A program made the translations under genes and the position numbers. A model generated the notes under the pieces. The model saw only the letters and a program-made list of their open reading frames with translations. It did no database searches and had not been told where the DNA came from. Below are positions 51,566 to 64,000 of a stretch of DNA of 64,000 nt, one piece after another. Each line of letters opens with the position of its first letter. Within the stretch, counting starts at the first letter, position 1. Source of the DNA: Asterella californica. Its lineage: Eukaryota; Streptophyta; Marchantiopsida; Marchantiales; Aytoniaceae. The stretch is taken from the NCBI GenBank assembly GCA_036924285.1, contig JAYKYS010000006.1:24154001-24218000 (forward strand), read 5' to 3'.

Positions 51566-54500
51566 GAGTAGCTACAAAAGAAAAACATGCAGAGGATGAT
51601 GGAGAGCGGATGAACGCTCTCGAGGTTACAGGAATTGGTTGATGAATATCAATGGCTTACAAGGGAAAACATCATTGCTGAAAATTGTATAGGGAGGTTG
51701 GAAGGATCATATTCACATTACGACGATTGGGTTTAGTACGAAGATAGGATTGGATAATGGATTGGGATGGCTATTGGAGAAGAATCATTGCAGAGGTTGA
51801 GTTTGAAGGGTTGGGAGGATATCACTATACATTGAGACAATAGTGGGTTTTGCTTCAAAAACACAAAACTTTTTCAAAGCCAAAAAACAAAAAGAAAGAG
51901 GATTTGGATTGAGGATGACAATCAAGATGCAGGGTTTGGATTGGAATGATAAGTGATGTCTGCAATGACCAAGGGTCACAAATCTCGACGGTGAGGTTCA
52001 AGTGGATGGATAGGTGATTGGCAGATTTATGGAATAAGATTTCACTTCTTCTACGTCATCAAACAAAAATCAAATATTTGTAGATTTAGAACGGGTGTAT
52101 CCATGACAAGCAAGTGGGTAAAAGAGTTTAGAAGGAAGGATCAAAATCATAGATCAAGGGATATCACGATAGGTTTTCAACTTCAAGATGACGATCGAGT
52201 TGTAGACCTTGAGGATAAGGTTGATAAGGATGAGATAGGATGTCAAACTAAGATGAAAGCCAACCCACTCTTTGGTTATCTTTCTAGCGCATGCTGAAAG
52301 ATGTGTAGGTTTAGAGAAGATGGATGTCGCATCGTGGATCGTTTATGGCATAAAACAAAGATCCTAGGAAAAACATTTTTCCAAACAGTTTTGACAGAAA
52401 CAACATCATATAAATCTCATCGAAGAGATCAAAATTGGATTTAAAATCATCGTAAACAGAGCAAAGACGAAGAAGTTATGGTGATTTTTACATTTATGAG
52501 TGTTAGGCTGGTAACAAGTTGTTATTATCAGAGCGCCCCAAGGTGGAGAGACAACGATATAGAAATAACGAAAATGTTATTTAAAAAAATATAACAACTT
52601 ATTGTTATTTCATAAACACATAAGATATGTGTCAAAGAGTTATTGAGGGCTCAATTATTCTTTTTGGGAGGTTGTTTTTGACAACAGGTCAGCTTGGGTG
52701 GATTTGAGAGACGTACGCACTGCGATTGATAGTGTGGAAAGGGCTAGCTTGAACTTGCGAACTAGCTATGGTAATTTTGAGAGGTTGGTGAATCCAATGC
52801 AAGCTCCCAAAGGGTCATTGGATTCATTTTTCTACAGTCTTCACATTGGATCAGACGGGGCGTGCAAAGACGCATCTAGGGTTAGGATTTGGATGAAATT
52901 GAAACACTTTAGTCTTTTGTGAAAGAGAGTTTGATCATTCAAGTCGTTCTAGAGTCCAAACTTACTGTCGTTAGATCCATCAAGATCAGAACACCGAGTT
53001 AGACAAGAAATTAAAGATAATATTGATTTTCATCGTACGGATAGGGAGTTTTGGATGAAATTGACTTGAAGAGAAGCACTTACGTCTAAATTTTGGTTTC
53101 TTGCGACTTGAGGTTGGATTGTTCTTCACGATCGATCAACCAAACTAGTCATTCTTGATATCAATGCGATCACGAAGTCTTCATCTACGCAAAAGAGAAG
53201 ATAGTTTGTGGATTGGATAGTTGGTTTATGTGTGGTGAGCAAATTTGAGCCGCAAAAGGGTCGATTTACGTCAATTTTTTACTTCATGTGATCAAATTTC
53301 TTGGGTTTTGCGAAGAAAACTCCAAACGGCTTGTTTGGAGTGTCATTGGATTCAGGATAGCCAAATCTATCTACCACGGAAGACGGATCTCAGATCAGAC
53401 AGTCCGTTTGTTCAAGGTGCACGAATTTAGACTGCGGAAAGGAGGTTTTGAGATTTCGATCACATGTGATTAAAACATATCTTGGGTGTTGGATGCCGGA
53501 TCTTAGGGTTCTTGGAGCCCATGGAGTCAAGAGGAAAGACCCTATAAGTTTCGGAAGATCATTCGACGAGAAGAGAAAGTCTCAAGATCGATGTTCTTCA
53601 ACTTCTTTACTACGGATTGGGTGCTAGTTGCATGATCTGTGAATTGATCATTTTTTGGATCCAGGTGATCTGAGCATTTCTGCTAGTGTCATAAATAAAA
53701 CTGGAATAGAAGTCATCGTGGTCTTTACTTGGAGATGTGACATATATTGAGCGTGATGATGTAGTGGCATTGTTACAGATTCGGCTGTTGTACATACGTT
53801 TGGCTAACGAGACATTGTGAAGCTAACTGTTAACATAGAGATGTCTTCTCTTGCTTAGAGTTACACTTCGAAAGTTCTTGCCCCATGATTGGATTCTGAG
53901 GCTAGACTTGAGTCAAGACTACAGACTATTTTAGTCTTCTCACCTCATTTTTGTAATATATACCAAAAGTGTATAACATGAGGTTTGGATATCAATCTCG
54001 TGATTGTCTATGTGTGTCTCACTCCCTCAAAAATCAGAGAGTTGCGAGAAGAGAGAGAGGTCTAGGTCGGCTCCTGTCTTGCAAACGGTGACAGAGACCT
54101 CAAGAGAAATCGTTATGACTTGCAGTCTCATGGACATGTTTGTCGAGGAAATTATTATAGTGTCGGAAAGATATCAGACTAGTCGGGGAAGAATCGAGCA
54201 TATACAAGGCAGGCTGGAGGAGCGGTAAAGATCATGAACCGTAGGACGTATTAACCTTTTTCCATTAGAGAAAAACGTGGGGTATGCAAACATCCAGAAC
54301 CTTCTGTCTTGGAGGTAAAGTACTAGTCTTCAGCAGAGTAGGAAAAGACTAGAAATGGACCGGCAACTGACTAGATCAAGACAAGATGATGAGCACATGG
54401 ATGACATGTTCAACTGATTTTCAAATAAGAAAATTTGAGAAGAAAGGAGGGGAACTTGTCAGAGAAGTGTAAGTCTAGGTATGAGTAAGATATACTAAGG

Positions 54501-55261
54501 TGCAAAATGTTATCATAAAAACTTACATGAGTTTCTTTGAGGAGAAGCGATCAAATCTTGACTGTTCATGAGAGATGTGCAGAGTATCGAAAGACAATAA
54601 ACTCCCTTCCAAGGAAAAGATATGTGTGTCCTTATCAGTGTCTTGGAAGATAGAAATAACAGTGTCTGACTCGATCTCGATGTCTTGGGAGGTGGACATC
54701 ATGAGGACAAACAAGCGGAAATAGACCAGAACGAGAATTTCATCTTAGAGCAGGATGTAGAAAAAGCAATACTGTGGGTCAAATTCCCTGCTGCGTATGT
54801 GCAAATCGTCACGACGGCTTCATACTCGAGTGACTCTTTCATGCCTCCTCCGTGTAAACGATACGTAAAGCTATCTATATTTGACAATGAGATCTAGCAA
54901 CGACAAAAGCAAAAAGCGTCAGAAAGATAAGAAGAAGGTAATAGAGTAAAGTAGAGTTTCAGAAATAAGCAACCATGCAAGAATCGAATACGAAAGCGAG
55001 AGGTCCTTTGTGATCGTTGATCATCTCACAGACTGCTCTGGAGCGCTGAAAATCAGTGCCTCAAACAAGCGGGGTGAGAAAAGACTGAGCAACGACAATA
55101 AAACAACAAAGTATAGTTTAAGGAAGACCATCCAAGAATCGAGTGTGAAAACGAGAGGTCTTGACGATTACTCGGGCCAGGCAAGGATAGTGAAATGAGG
55201 TTGCGTGGTCCAGAGCGTCTCTAAACCAAAAACATGGAAAAAAGTTACTTCTTCATATATT
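51566..55261. other. Degenerate repetitive DNA, no gene recognised
   Basis: This may be the internal region of an old element next to the family B LTR, but I find no RT, integrase or gag motif. Short open frames (52103-52297, 52698-52922, 54004-54228) have no known motif. A related sequence pair, ATCGAATACGAAAGCGAGAG near 54980 and ATCGAGTGTGAAAACGAGAG near 55138, hints at an internal duplication. Confidence 0.45.
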
Positions 55262-55812
55262 AACCCCAGCTAAATAAATCTTTCTCCATCGCAAATGAAA
55301 GCAAAGCGTCTAACCACATCTGAGTATTTCCAGTTCTGCTTCTCGCACCTATCCTCTTCCTGTACTTCTTGAAAACCTCGCATGGAAAGAAGGAACATAG
55401 CCAGATAGAAGTTCATGATACGTATAGCTGTCAGCATTTCACCACTAGATTGAGCAACGAAAAAAGATGAAGCAAGACAACTCAAACAACCAGGATCTAT
55501 AAACAAGGATGATAGGTACACCAAAGAAGAGCGCTCCACTCACTAAAAATAGTTTTGAATAGCATGCGAGTCTCGCAAAGAAACTGCTTCTTGAAAGAGA
55601 GTGGTCGCTGTTTACAAATAGTGGAGTGCATGGCATCAAATACTGCAGTTGCTGAAGTCACCTACTAAAAACTTCATTCAAATATTGAACCCCAGGCTGA
55701 ATTAATTTTCCCCACCGCAGACAGAAGCGAAGCGTCCAGCCGCCTTGGAGTATTTCTAGCTCCGCTTCTCGCGCCCGTCCTCTTCTTGTACTCCTTGAAA
55801 ACGTCGCTTGGC
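55262..55812 (-). repeat. Diverged direct repeat of about 125 bp
   Basis: 55262-55390 and 55686-55812 align. Shared blocks include GAGTATTTC, CTTCTCGC and CTTGAAAAC. On the minus strand both read FQ-VQEEDxxE and WKYS or KYS, then RFA, C and GE. The copies have diverged at many positions and the function is unknown. Confidence 0.7.
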
Positions 55813-56187
55813 ATGCTATGAACACTCGAAAAGACTAACATTATCATTAGTATATAAAACATACTCTTTATTAAACGCTTGACTTGAATATTGAATAAGA
55901 TAAAAGTGGACAGAGAAGCTCGCTAAATACAAGACAAAATAGAACCGATATGTCTTTGTGAAGATGATGTTACTTGGTATATATTAGAATCAAACATATG
56001 CCTCTGCTTAAAATGTATAACATGCGAATAATATAGTAGCGGTAGAGTGCAGTCATTGAACAATCGATAGATAGTGAATTTTTCAACTTCATAAGTACAT
56101 GTCAGTTCTAAAAGTACAACCCTGAAATTTAGCACATCAAAGAATTGTATTTACTTTTGTGTGTGCAAGGAAAAGACACAATTGCAT

Positions 56188-56454
56188 GATCATCATAGAC
56201 TCTTTTAATTTCTATGGAATATAATTCCAGTAGCTTTCCAAATCTTTCACTCAATGGACTTCAATATCTATCAACTTTCTCGACATCTTCTGAACATGAT
56301 TAGATTCTTTGTTGAGCAAGCTGATCATCATCGACTCTTTTAATTTCTGTGGAATATAATTCCAGTAACTTTCCAAATCTTTCACTCAATGGACTTCAAT
56401 ATCTATCAACTTTCTCGACATCTTCTGAACATGATTAGATTCTTTGTTGAGCAA
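56188..56454 (+). repeat. 135-bp tandem duplication
   Basis: Units 56188-56322 and 56323-56454 start GATCATCAT and end GTTGAGCAA. They contain TTCCAAATCTTTCACTCAAT and differ at only a few bases, so the duplication is recent. Confidence 0.93.
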
Positions 56455-57779
56455 TTTTGTACCAAACTATTAGAAGCCGTCCAAGACAAAGATTAAAAGC
56501 AAATCATCATATCGAGCATTGTAACCATCTTGGAGAGACACATATTTGAGTAAAACACAAAGCTAGAGATCTTTTTGTTTAAAAAGGTTATTCTTTAAAA
56601 GCATTGAACCTTTCGACTTGTATAGTGATAGACTTGGTAGGAGAAAACAAACAGTCAAATCATTTGGGCTGTTAAAAGAGTCCAAATCTAGAAGATTCTT
56701 CTATAATAATATTCTCTTGAACAATAATGTAAAAGTTTTACAAATTTACAAACATCCCATGCACATGATTAGTTCCACTAGCATAATCATCTAGTACTAG
56801 AACTTGTGATCCAAAGGTTTTACTTAGCTACTTAAGTTTCACTCACACTAGTAACCTGAAAGCGGATTCCTTAAGCTTCCAGATTGAATTTCATGTAAAG
56901 GTATGGGATTTTATACATCTTTATGTAGTAAAAGAAGATGTAAGAATTACACTGATATTGTTAGAGATGCATTTTCCCTTTTCCACCTCGATATTGTAAT
57001 ATGATGCCATCTTAATCCATCTGGTAGAGAAATTATATACTATGTGAGAGTACTAAGAAAACTTTTAGTTTCATTGGCCTTTAATCAAGTTATTTTAATT
57101 TACTTTCACCGCTGTGCTCTCACTCGGCACAGCATTTAATTTACTGAATGTTTTTATTGCGTTATTGAGAGATGAATCCTTTGATATTTTACAATATCAT
57201 CTAGGAACAAGATTCTGAAAAACAATGATTTACAAACATGAGATTGATCAGTACGAGAATTACTAAAACTTAACTCAAAATTTTGATTTAAATTTGTAAA
57301 TAGTTTTGTTTTCCAAATTCAGGTCCAGTTATCAATTTATAACTAATTAACTTAGTTTGGTTAATTAAAATTATTCGGAATGAGTACACATTATTTTACT
57401 TTATTCTGATATAATTTTAACAAATAATTTAATAGATCTCAAAATCCCCTCCAATAACTATAAGACCAACCTTCCTCCCAAATTTATGCTTGACTTGCAT
57501 TACCCTGAAAGAACTTAAAGCAAAATAAAATATACCCTATTCAGTAGAGTGACAACATTTAACTGAGTAAATCATGTAGAATTACATTCCTCTTAGGCTA
57601 TGTGATTATTGATTATTTATCAAAATGCGTGTAATAACTGAAGGCTTCTTTAAGATCTTTCCAACTTGATCGAAGGAAAAGAAGAATCTCAAAAAAGAGC
57701 ACAACAAGCACAAAAAGATCATCACGCAACACAAAATCCCTTATAAATGATCAACCAGGTAAGCACAATGATGTTGAAC
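56455..57779. other. AT-rich intergenic DNA
   Basis: I see no open frame of interest, no RNA gene and no transposon motif. Confidence 0.5.
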
Positions 57780-60700
57780 AGCAAAGTACCAAACACCGCG
57801 ATGACAGACGGTGACGGTGACGGTGACCGCTATGCTAGCTGGGCATGGACGGAGTATTGCGGCACTGCTGTGTCACTGCTGTGTCACATCTGCGGGTACG
57901 TAGCAGGCAAGTCTAGGCAGTGAGCAACGGCAATGTTCACGCGCCACTGCACCACAGCCCTTGAACATCTGCAAGCTCATGCGGAGCGCCGTATAATGTT
58001 TAGACAAATTATGCTCCATGGCGAGAGAATATATTCTCTCCGTCTTGACGAGGGAGAAGAAATATCTCCTGCACGATGCCTGCAGTGAGTGTTGCCGGTT
58101 GAATGAGATTGATCCGCACTTCCATACCGATTAGTTTTTTGTTCTCCATGCCGGGTTCCATCTTTTTCTTCCTTGGTCCATCGAGTCAGTGGTAACTTCA
58201 TTCAGAAGACAAATCGGACTTGTCGTTCCGCCAGCAATCATCCACATTTCAAGCTTACGTAAAAAGGGGCACGTGGAAGTATTACGAAACTCCTTCTAAG
58301 GAGGGCCCTGAACTTGCGTGGGAATTTGGTCAGGCGAAGGCCACAGTTACAGCACATGCTTTTCTTTCTGAGGCTACGTGCTCTCCACAGTAGATTCTGC
58401 TTTTCACGGAGATCATCGCACTCAAGGTGTGGTCAGGTAGAGAAAACTATACCATGTGCACTCGAAGGTCAGATAACTAAAGTTCTCAGTTCTGCTGAAG
58501 CAGCTACGGACAAGTTTTTTTCTTCTTGAAATATATCCATGTCACTAGGAGGGAATGTTTTGGGACCGATATCATATTTTACTTTCCAGAGGAGGAGCAA
58601 AAGCAGACACCTTTCCTGCCGAAATATGTGGAGGTCCTAGAGCACACAGCAACTTGTCCCTTGATGTTGAGCATTATCAAGTGACTGCAAGGACTAGAGT
58701 CAGCATGAAGGTTGCTATTTAGGTTCTTCTGCGTTTCTTATAAAGATCTACTAGTTCAACTTCAACTTCGTGGAACTTTGAAGGAGATTTGAATAGGAGC
58801 TCCACTCAGTCATCCCTTACTCTTAATAGTAAAAGCTAAATTCTACGCAAAGTCATATAAAACTGTTTGTTGCTCTTGCTATATCGATCACGATGTCTTG
58901 CTGATTTAATTCCTCATTGATTCTTGTTGCTGCACTTATTCTATTGGAGTTTGTATCTCAGTGTGAATCAGTCGGACTAGCTGGAGGTTCTCATTAGCAA
59001 GTCACGGGAAGATCTTTTGGATTCTTCGGTCTTTCCAAGTCTGGACAAGAGTAAAAACGAAGACAGAGATTCACCAGTGGACGGTACAAAGCGCAACGCG
59101 GCTTCCAACGTCACTGTTTCTCTCTACTTTTGCTCTCGGGTTTATCAACATCATTTCCGGCGGGGAGAATAAATCCTCCTTGTCACGAGGAAGCTGCAGC
59201 TTGCAGTAGCTTCTCAACCCACCTTTGCTGAAGGTGGACCGTCCATTCGTTGGAATCTTTTCGCTGTTTTTCAGGGCAGCCCACGCAAGACTTACTTTCA
59301 GTTCAGTTCACTGTGGGTCTAGAACGAGATATGCTGCAGGGTTGGGGTGATGACTGAAGGGCTGATGACCCTTCTCTCACTTCAGCTGCCACTGTCGGGA
59401 AGCAACGTTTGAAAGAGATGGTAGAATTTAACACTTCGTAGATTTCTTCCCATGCTCTGGCTCTGCTCTGACTGATGTCACCAAGTCATCAGTTTTTCCA
59501 ACATCTACCATCTCAAAAGCATCTTAGCTTTAGTCTAAGGTATATCTTACTCAACCTTATCTTGGAGACTAAATTTAGTAATAAGTGAGTATAATTAGGG
59601 AAAATCTCTTTTAAGGGGTCCAGCCAAGAGCTCCAACAGACATGGAGAGTATGTGTGTACAACTAAGAGTTGTAGGTACAGATTGTACAGCATCTGCTTA
59701 CCAAGTGTTGTAGTTCTAAAGTGAACTTCAGAAAGTGTCTAACTTGCTTGCAGAGCCATATTCGTATACTCCGGTTTGATGATTCACCTGTTTAGAGCAC
59801 AGTTGTGCGTGTTCTGACCAAGAAAGTTTAGTTTACGGTTTATAGTTCCCTTCGGAGCTTGGATCATCAGCCTTGCTCTCCCTGTAAAGTTTTCCCAAGG
59901 GGTTCTTGCTTGACCAGACCTAGATTTATGGTAAACAAGAGGTTTTGCGAAGCTACATGCCTGGATCAATCACTTCTTTCCAGGGGAGATGAAAGAAAAG
60001 TTTCCCCTAAAGTCCAACAGTCAGTATATGCTACGGTATCAGTGTGGGACCTGTGGGTACATAAATCTACGCAATCCCAACAACCCAACGTTGTGAGGGT
60101 GGCTCTCCTATCCAGACCTACAAAGAAGGCAGAACTGTGGCAGCACACGCTCCATGAATACGCTAATCTGCTGAATGCATGTACATCTGACCAAGCCGTA
60201 CAAGGAGAGTTCCACATACTTTTCTGTTCCATAAATGAGCAGCATTAATGAGCCAGTCGGAAAAGGTACCAGAACCTACTGACAAATAGAACAGCGGTCC
60301 CCAGAAACAAGCTCCCAACTATACCAGTTCTGTCCATGAACAACCGCTACCTGGCTACAAGGAAAGTGTAAATTGCACTTCCTACTTCCATTATCGAGTG
60401 TTGAGTTTCTACGAGCTTCAGGTGTAGTCCATCGCTTCGTAGACCGCAATGATTCTGTCACATGGGTGGTCTGATGGCGGATGGGAGAATTCTGATTTAC
60501 TCCACAGATGAAAGTGAATCGAACACCAGATGACACCAAGAACAAGAAGGAAAAGGCGAAACTCAAAGCAACACCGAATCGCCTTGAAAACTGTGTTCAT
60601 ATGGAGTCCATCAACTTCTTCAAGATCTATCATAAGACTGAGAAATCCATGTCTGATGATTAGGGTATGATTCCTGATGCCTTTAGTTGGGGCAGATAAT

Positions 60701-61416
60701 TTTAACGAGCAGGAACATACCAGACCATATAAAGAAGCCCCCATATATAGAGGCTGAGATAGCATGCTGAATTTGGCTGCCGTGATACTGTTGTCTTCCA
60801 AACTAGGAATCTCAGGCTTTCTGACGATCTTTCTTACTCAGGTCACTGCTGAAACCTGCATGAACAACTGTAGTATGGTGTGCTTTTTGACCATAAACCT
60901 GGCCTATAAGGCGTATGGAGTACAAAAGTGGAACTTCAGGTTTAATAGCTGCAATTAAAGTTTCAGATGTCTACGAAGGCACGATATGTAAGTACACAGT
61001 GCCAAATTTTCTTGAATACTACTCTTGCTGCATGCCTGCTGCATGACATGCAGCAATCCTACTCAAATGTCTCTGTCAGTGATATGGTAGAACCAAATAT
61101 GGTCGACTTATAGATGAGTTATCGCCACAGCTGCGATATCCAGGATATGAATAACGAACCGAGAATCGAACATATTATGAAGTCTGTACTGTAGCCATGT
61201 TTATCCATCCGCTTGAGATCCAAGTCGTCATTTGAGGAGAATACATCACCATTTTCATTTCGTGATTGATTCCCGGCAAGATTTACCGATTTATCTAACG
61301 CACGACCATCTTCTGGTATTAGAATCTCGCTCAATCTACTGTAATATTCTTAGCTTTTCAGAGTGAACGTTTTACCTTGACCAGGAACTGTGAAGGTGAA
61401 TGAAGGGCACATACCT
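57780..61416. other. Intergenic or unrecognised genic DNA
   Basis: Short simple repeats occur at 57805-57830 (GGTGAC units) and 57862-57885 (CACTGCTGTGT twice). Open frames at 58314-58529, 59859-60248 and 60418-60801 (minus) lack any motif I recognise. An intron-split gene could lie here, but I cannot support one. Confidence 0.4.
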
Positions 61417-61455
61417 CTGCATCTTGCAATTGTACCCGACAATTGCAAGATGCAG
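61417..61455. other. Perfect 17-bp hairpin
   Basis: CTGCATCTTGCAATTGT and ACAATTGCAAGATGCAG are exact inverted repeats around a 5-base loop ACCCG. Confidence 0.95.
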
Positions 61456-61598
61456 AATTCATTTGGCAACGGTTGGTCCTCAAGATTTCGTCGCAAGAGA
61501 AAAAACAGCGTTAAACTCATCTATTCAGTTACAGAGTCTAAATAGTTTCATGTGAACAACTGTCCCACCTAAAAAACTTGCAGGTGGTTTTTGCATGA

Positions 61599-61645
61599 GT
61601 GAAAAGTGGCTCGTCAGGGGTGCACCCTGACTGAGCACTTTTCAC
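61599..61645. other. Imperfect hairpin of about 20 bp
   Basis: GTGAAAAGTGGCTC with TCAGGG pairs with CCCTGA and GAGCACTTTTCAC with small bulges. It lies 144 bases from the previous hairpin. Confidence 0.75.
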
Positions 61646-63599
61646 ACATTTTCAAGTTACTTGAAGATTATAAATACAACCTGTTAACCTATCTCAAAAT
61701 CCTCATGTTCTGGTCAATAGGAAAGACTTAGTGGCACTGAGAGAAATGCTAATATTCCAGCAGGGCCATGGGGGTGAGGCGAGGGCTAGGGAGACTGGGA
61801 GGACCAGTATTATCCCCACTAAGGAGCTGCCTTTCGGTTACACTGTGATCAGGGCTTTTTCTCTCATCACTGGAAGGGCTCAAGTGGGCATATTATACAT
61901 GTGTGCAAAAGGGCTCCGTCCCATTTACTCATTGCGTCGCGTTATCACTCCGTCCCAGAAATAGTTGCATTCTTACTTGTCCTATAAGAGTATCCAACCT
62001 GCCCTTACTCGAACCAGGCTCTGTTATGTAGGTTACTAGAATAACGTCATGATCAGACTACGTTTGTTTAAAGCCAGAACCTGACGATCTGCACTGAACT
62101 TATGTGTGCCAGTGCAAGTGTGCTGCTCGCAGAACCCATGGGTTGAAAAGTATGGCACAGGCTTTTCAGAGATGAAGATCGTCTTCTGCAACGACTTTTC
62201 TGCACATGAGCAATCCAGCTGCAAGATAAGCAAGAAATGAGGCGTTGCACTGAGATCTGACAGCAGGTCCAGTTGTGGAGTAAAATGGATACGAAGCACT
62301 GCAAGCAGTGGACACAAGAGCACGAATGGAGAACGACTGTCACGATCATGCGGGTCGTGGAGTAGAGCATGACTGAGTATTACGCCAAGCAGACAGGCAG
62401 GGAAAAGGAGGGCATTGTCAACTTAAAATGCTCAGGAAGGTGATGAACAAAATTACTTATCTACCGTGGCTAGCCATAACATTCAAGTACTTTAATTCAT
62501 TGTTGATTTCCTTGTGATTCTGCTTTCAAAGCTTTGCAAATGTTACAGTACCACTGAAAGTGAGTGTTTGTACAAGTTCCGTATCACAGCTTTATGATGC
62601 AGGGGCTATTACCAAATGGAAGGAGGATCTGAAACGGTGCCAGAAAGATTTTCTCATTATATGCCAGATTAAGGTGCATTCTGTGAGTCGTTCAGGACTG
62701 CAAGTTTGGAGGACTGGATGGTATTGTTGCACAGAGTTTGAGGGTCCAAGCTACTAATTCTACTGAAAACAATTGAAAGATTCAGACTTGATTGGTCATG
62801 AGATCTCGCCCATCCAGCATATATGTTAACTAGGAAGTTCATGGCTATCGTCTGGTAGGAAACCAGACGATAGGAACTTCAACTTTAGGAAGTGCAACTG
62901 CAGTCTGAGTTCTTTCTGTTTCCGTGAAAGAGTCTATGGACATGTCTCAGTGGAGGCAACAGCAGCATTCGTTCCTTAGGCTTGCTTCCTCACTATATGG
63001 GGGAAGTCTAGTACTCGAAGATAGTCTATATAAGACTATATTCTTCCTTTTGATCAACGGTAGCATTCAGCAAGAATGCATTGACTGCTATGTCAAATTA
63101 GGACTATTGCATGGTTCAAAAAGGAACAAAGGAGCCTACCTGCTGTTTAGTATCACCATCTACAGGTACATAAGGACTTCTCCTGCTCCTGCCTGGAAGA
63201 TTGTACCTACCATTGCTCTTCCTCCTTTTTGTATATATGCTGTCTGCAGCAGCATTGCAGGCAGCATTATCGTGTTTGGCTGCACGTTCGGTTAGCAAGG
63301 GTTTTCCTCTCTCTTAGCGCTTCGACCCTTCTGCTTGTTCATTCTCTTGTTTGCATCATAGAGTAAGTGCTCTCATCTTCCTGTGTTGTATTAATTATTA
63401 TATATAGTACGCACGAATAATGCCAAGCAGAATGATGTACAGCCTGATTTTCCCTCTGCAGTTCAGACAGTAGATAGAAACATCAGAAGGATCTCGTACA
63501 TAATTGTGACTAAGAATTCTAGCATTAGGGTTCAACGAAGTCCCTCAATTAGGATACATTCCAAGCATCTGAGTAGTTTCAGGGTTAATCCTTTTACTC
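61646..63599. other. Unrecognised DNA
   Basis: The frames at 61731-61964 and 62924-63295 are open but without known motif. Apart from the hairpin at 62834-62880 I see nothing to support. Confidence 0.4.
62834..62880. other. Hairpin with two-part stem
   Basis: The inner arms CTATCGTCTGGT and ACCAGACGATAG pair perfectly (12 bp, loop AGGAA). The outer arms GAAGTTC and GAACTTC also pair after a small bulge. Confidence 0.9.
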
Positions 63600-63830
63600 T
63601 TTTTTCTTTTAAACGAAGGGTGGCGGCACACCCGAAAGCTTTATTAATCCTTTCTAAACGGCTCGGGTAACAGTTTAGGTATCACCTATTCCTTAGGTAG
63701 ATTTCAACCAATGTAAACTGCCATGTCGCCATGAGCCGGTACTCACCTCGAGCAAGTTAGGGAGCCCCGTACTTAAATTAAACTATATTTAGAACCGAAG
63801 ACCTAGGTCTGCATTCTTCTTGGCTTCTCC
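63600..63830 (-). mobile_element. SINE/LINE-like retroposon 3' end with A-rich tail
   Basis: On the minus strand the sequence ends with TTAATAAAGCTTTCGGGTGT, GCCGCCACCCTTCG and then TTTAAAAGAAAAAAGAG, an A-rich tail. A weak B-box-like GGTTCTAAAT lies upstream near 63800. Together these resemble a non-LTR retroposon. The class (SINE or LINE tail) and the left border are uncertain. Confidence 0.42.
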
Positions 63831-64000
63831 TTCGTTTCAGTCATCTTTCCACTTATAAATTAAATCCTCATATCTCGAAGATCTGCCAACAGTTTCAAAG
63901 AAATTTTTGCTGGTTATCATGATTTCTAAATGCTTCCTCGAGAACTGGTTTCCAGCAAGTCTCACAACATTCTTAATCTGCACCATGTCTTTTCAGGGAT
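63831..64000. other. Window end, no feature
   Basis: I see nothing supported in the last 170 bases. Confidence 0.5.

Noticed and set aside
52503..52545. TTATTATCAGAGC as a copia primer-binding site
   Set aside because: No LTR end lies beside it and the TGGTATCAGAGC match is incomplete.
59859..60248. 129-codon open frame
   Set aside because: No recognisable domain and no visible neighbouring exons. An intron-split gene cannot be excluded but cannot be supported.
60276..60801. Overlapping minus-strand frames with hydrophobic stretches
   Set aside because: The hydrophobic runs are short and the two frames overlap without a shared reading. No family is recognised.
1..64000. CRISPR arrays, bacterial operons, riboswitches
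   Set aside because: No regularly spaced repeats and no bacterial gene organisation. The window is plant nuclear DNA.

Overview
The window is retrotransposon-dominated nuclear DNA of a land plant. The only clearly recognised host gene (39228-42056, +) is an intronless orthologue of the plant U4/U6.U5 tri-snRNP protein STA1/PRP6. Around it are plant LTR retrotransposons: a chromodomain-bearing Ty3/gypsy element, a Ty1/copia element primed by initiator tRNA-Met, and two further Ty3/gypsy types. The STA1 reading frame starts where the animal protein starts, without the N-terminal ubiquitin-like segment of Arabidopsis STA1. Together with the unusual gypsy types this makes a non-flowering land plant (bryophyte, lycophyte or fern) plausible, but that is inference.

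Layout. 1-3617: 3' part of a well preserved chromovirus (integrase-chromodomain, polypurine tract, 3' LTR). 3618-6866: broken pieces of gypsy family A pol in both orientations, interrupted by a 2.3 kb solo LTR (family B, 4216-6501). 6882-12672: a decayed plus-strand family A element carrying a family A solo LTR (11059-12379); its 3' LTR (12673-13012 and 21956-about 22970) is split by a complete, young, minus-strand family A element (13013-21955, both LTRs 1319 bp with four differences). 23090-37250: a decayed plus-strand Ty3/gypsy pol whose parts read, in order, protease, a C5-DNA-methyltransferase-like domain, RT, RNase H, integrase and a PHD finger. It is interrupted by a second LTR of family B type (27015-29042) and by a Ty1/copia element (29308-35820), which itself holds a family A solo LTR (30586-31915). 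37250-64000: mostly unique, AT-richer DNA with STA1, a probable 56-residue N-acylated protein gene (44666-44836), simple repeats, two SINE-like retroposons, an old family B LTR (49037 to about 51565), local duplications and hairpins.

Main points. First, the decayed 23-37 kb element combines a DNMT3-like methyltransferase with a PHD finger, a putative chromatin writer and reader on one retrotransposon polyprotein. Its catalytic Pro-Cys motif is destroyed by what look like C-to-T type changes. Second, all five insertions of families A and B whose two ends can be read have 4-bp target duplications of the form RCGY (ACGT, ACGT, ACGT/ACGA, GCGC/ACGC, GCGT), unlike the 5-bp AATTT of the copia element. 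Third, three LTRs of family B type carry two tandem, related mini-ORFs (71 and 67 codons in the best copy) with the same start and stop positions.

Limits. All identifications come from reading motifs and comparing copies inside this window. No database search or computed alignment was possible. The stretches 42.1-44.4, 45-49 and 51.6-64 kb contain no gene I recognise and may hide intron-split exons.
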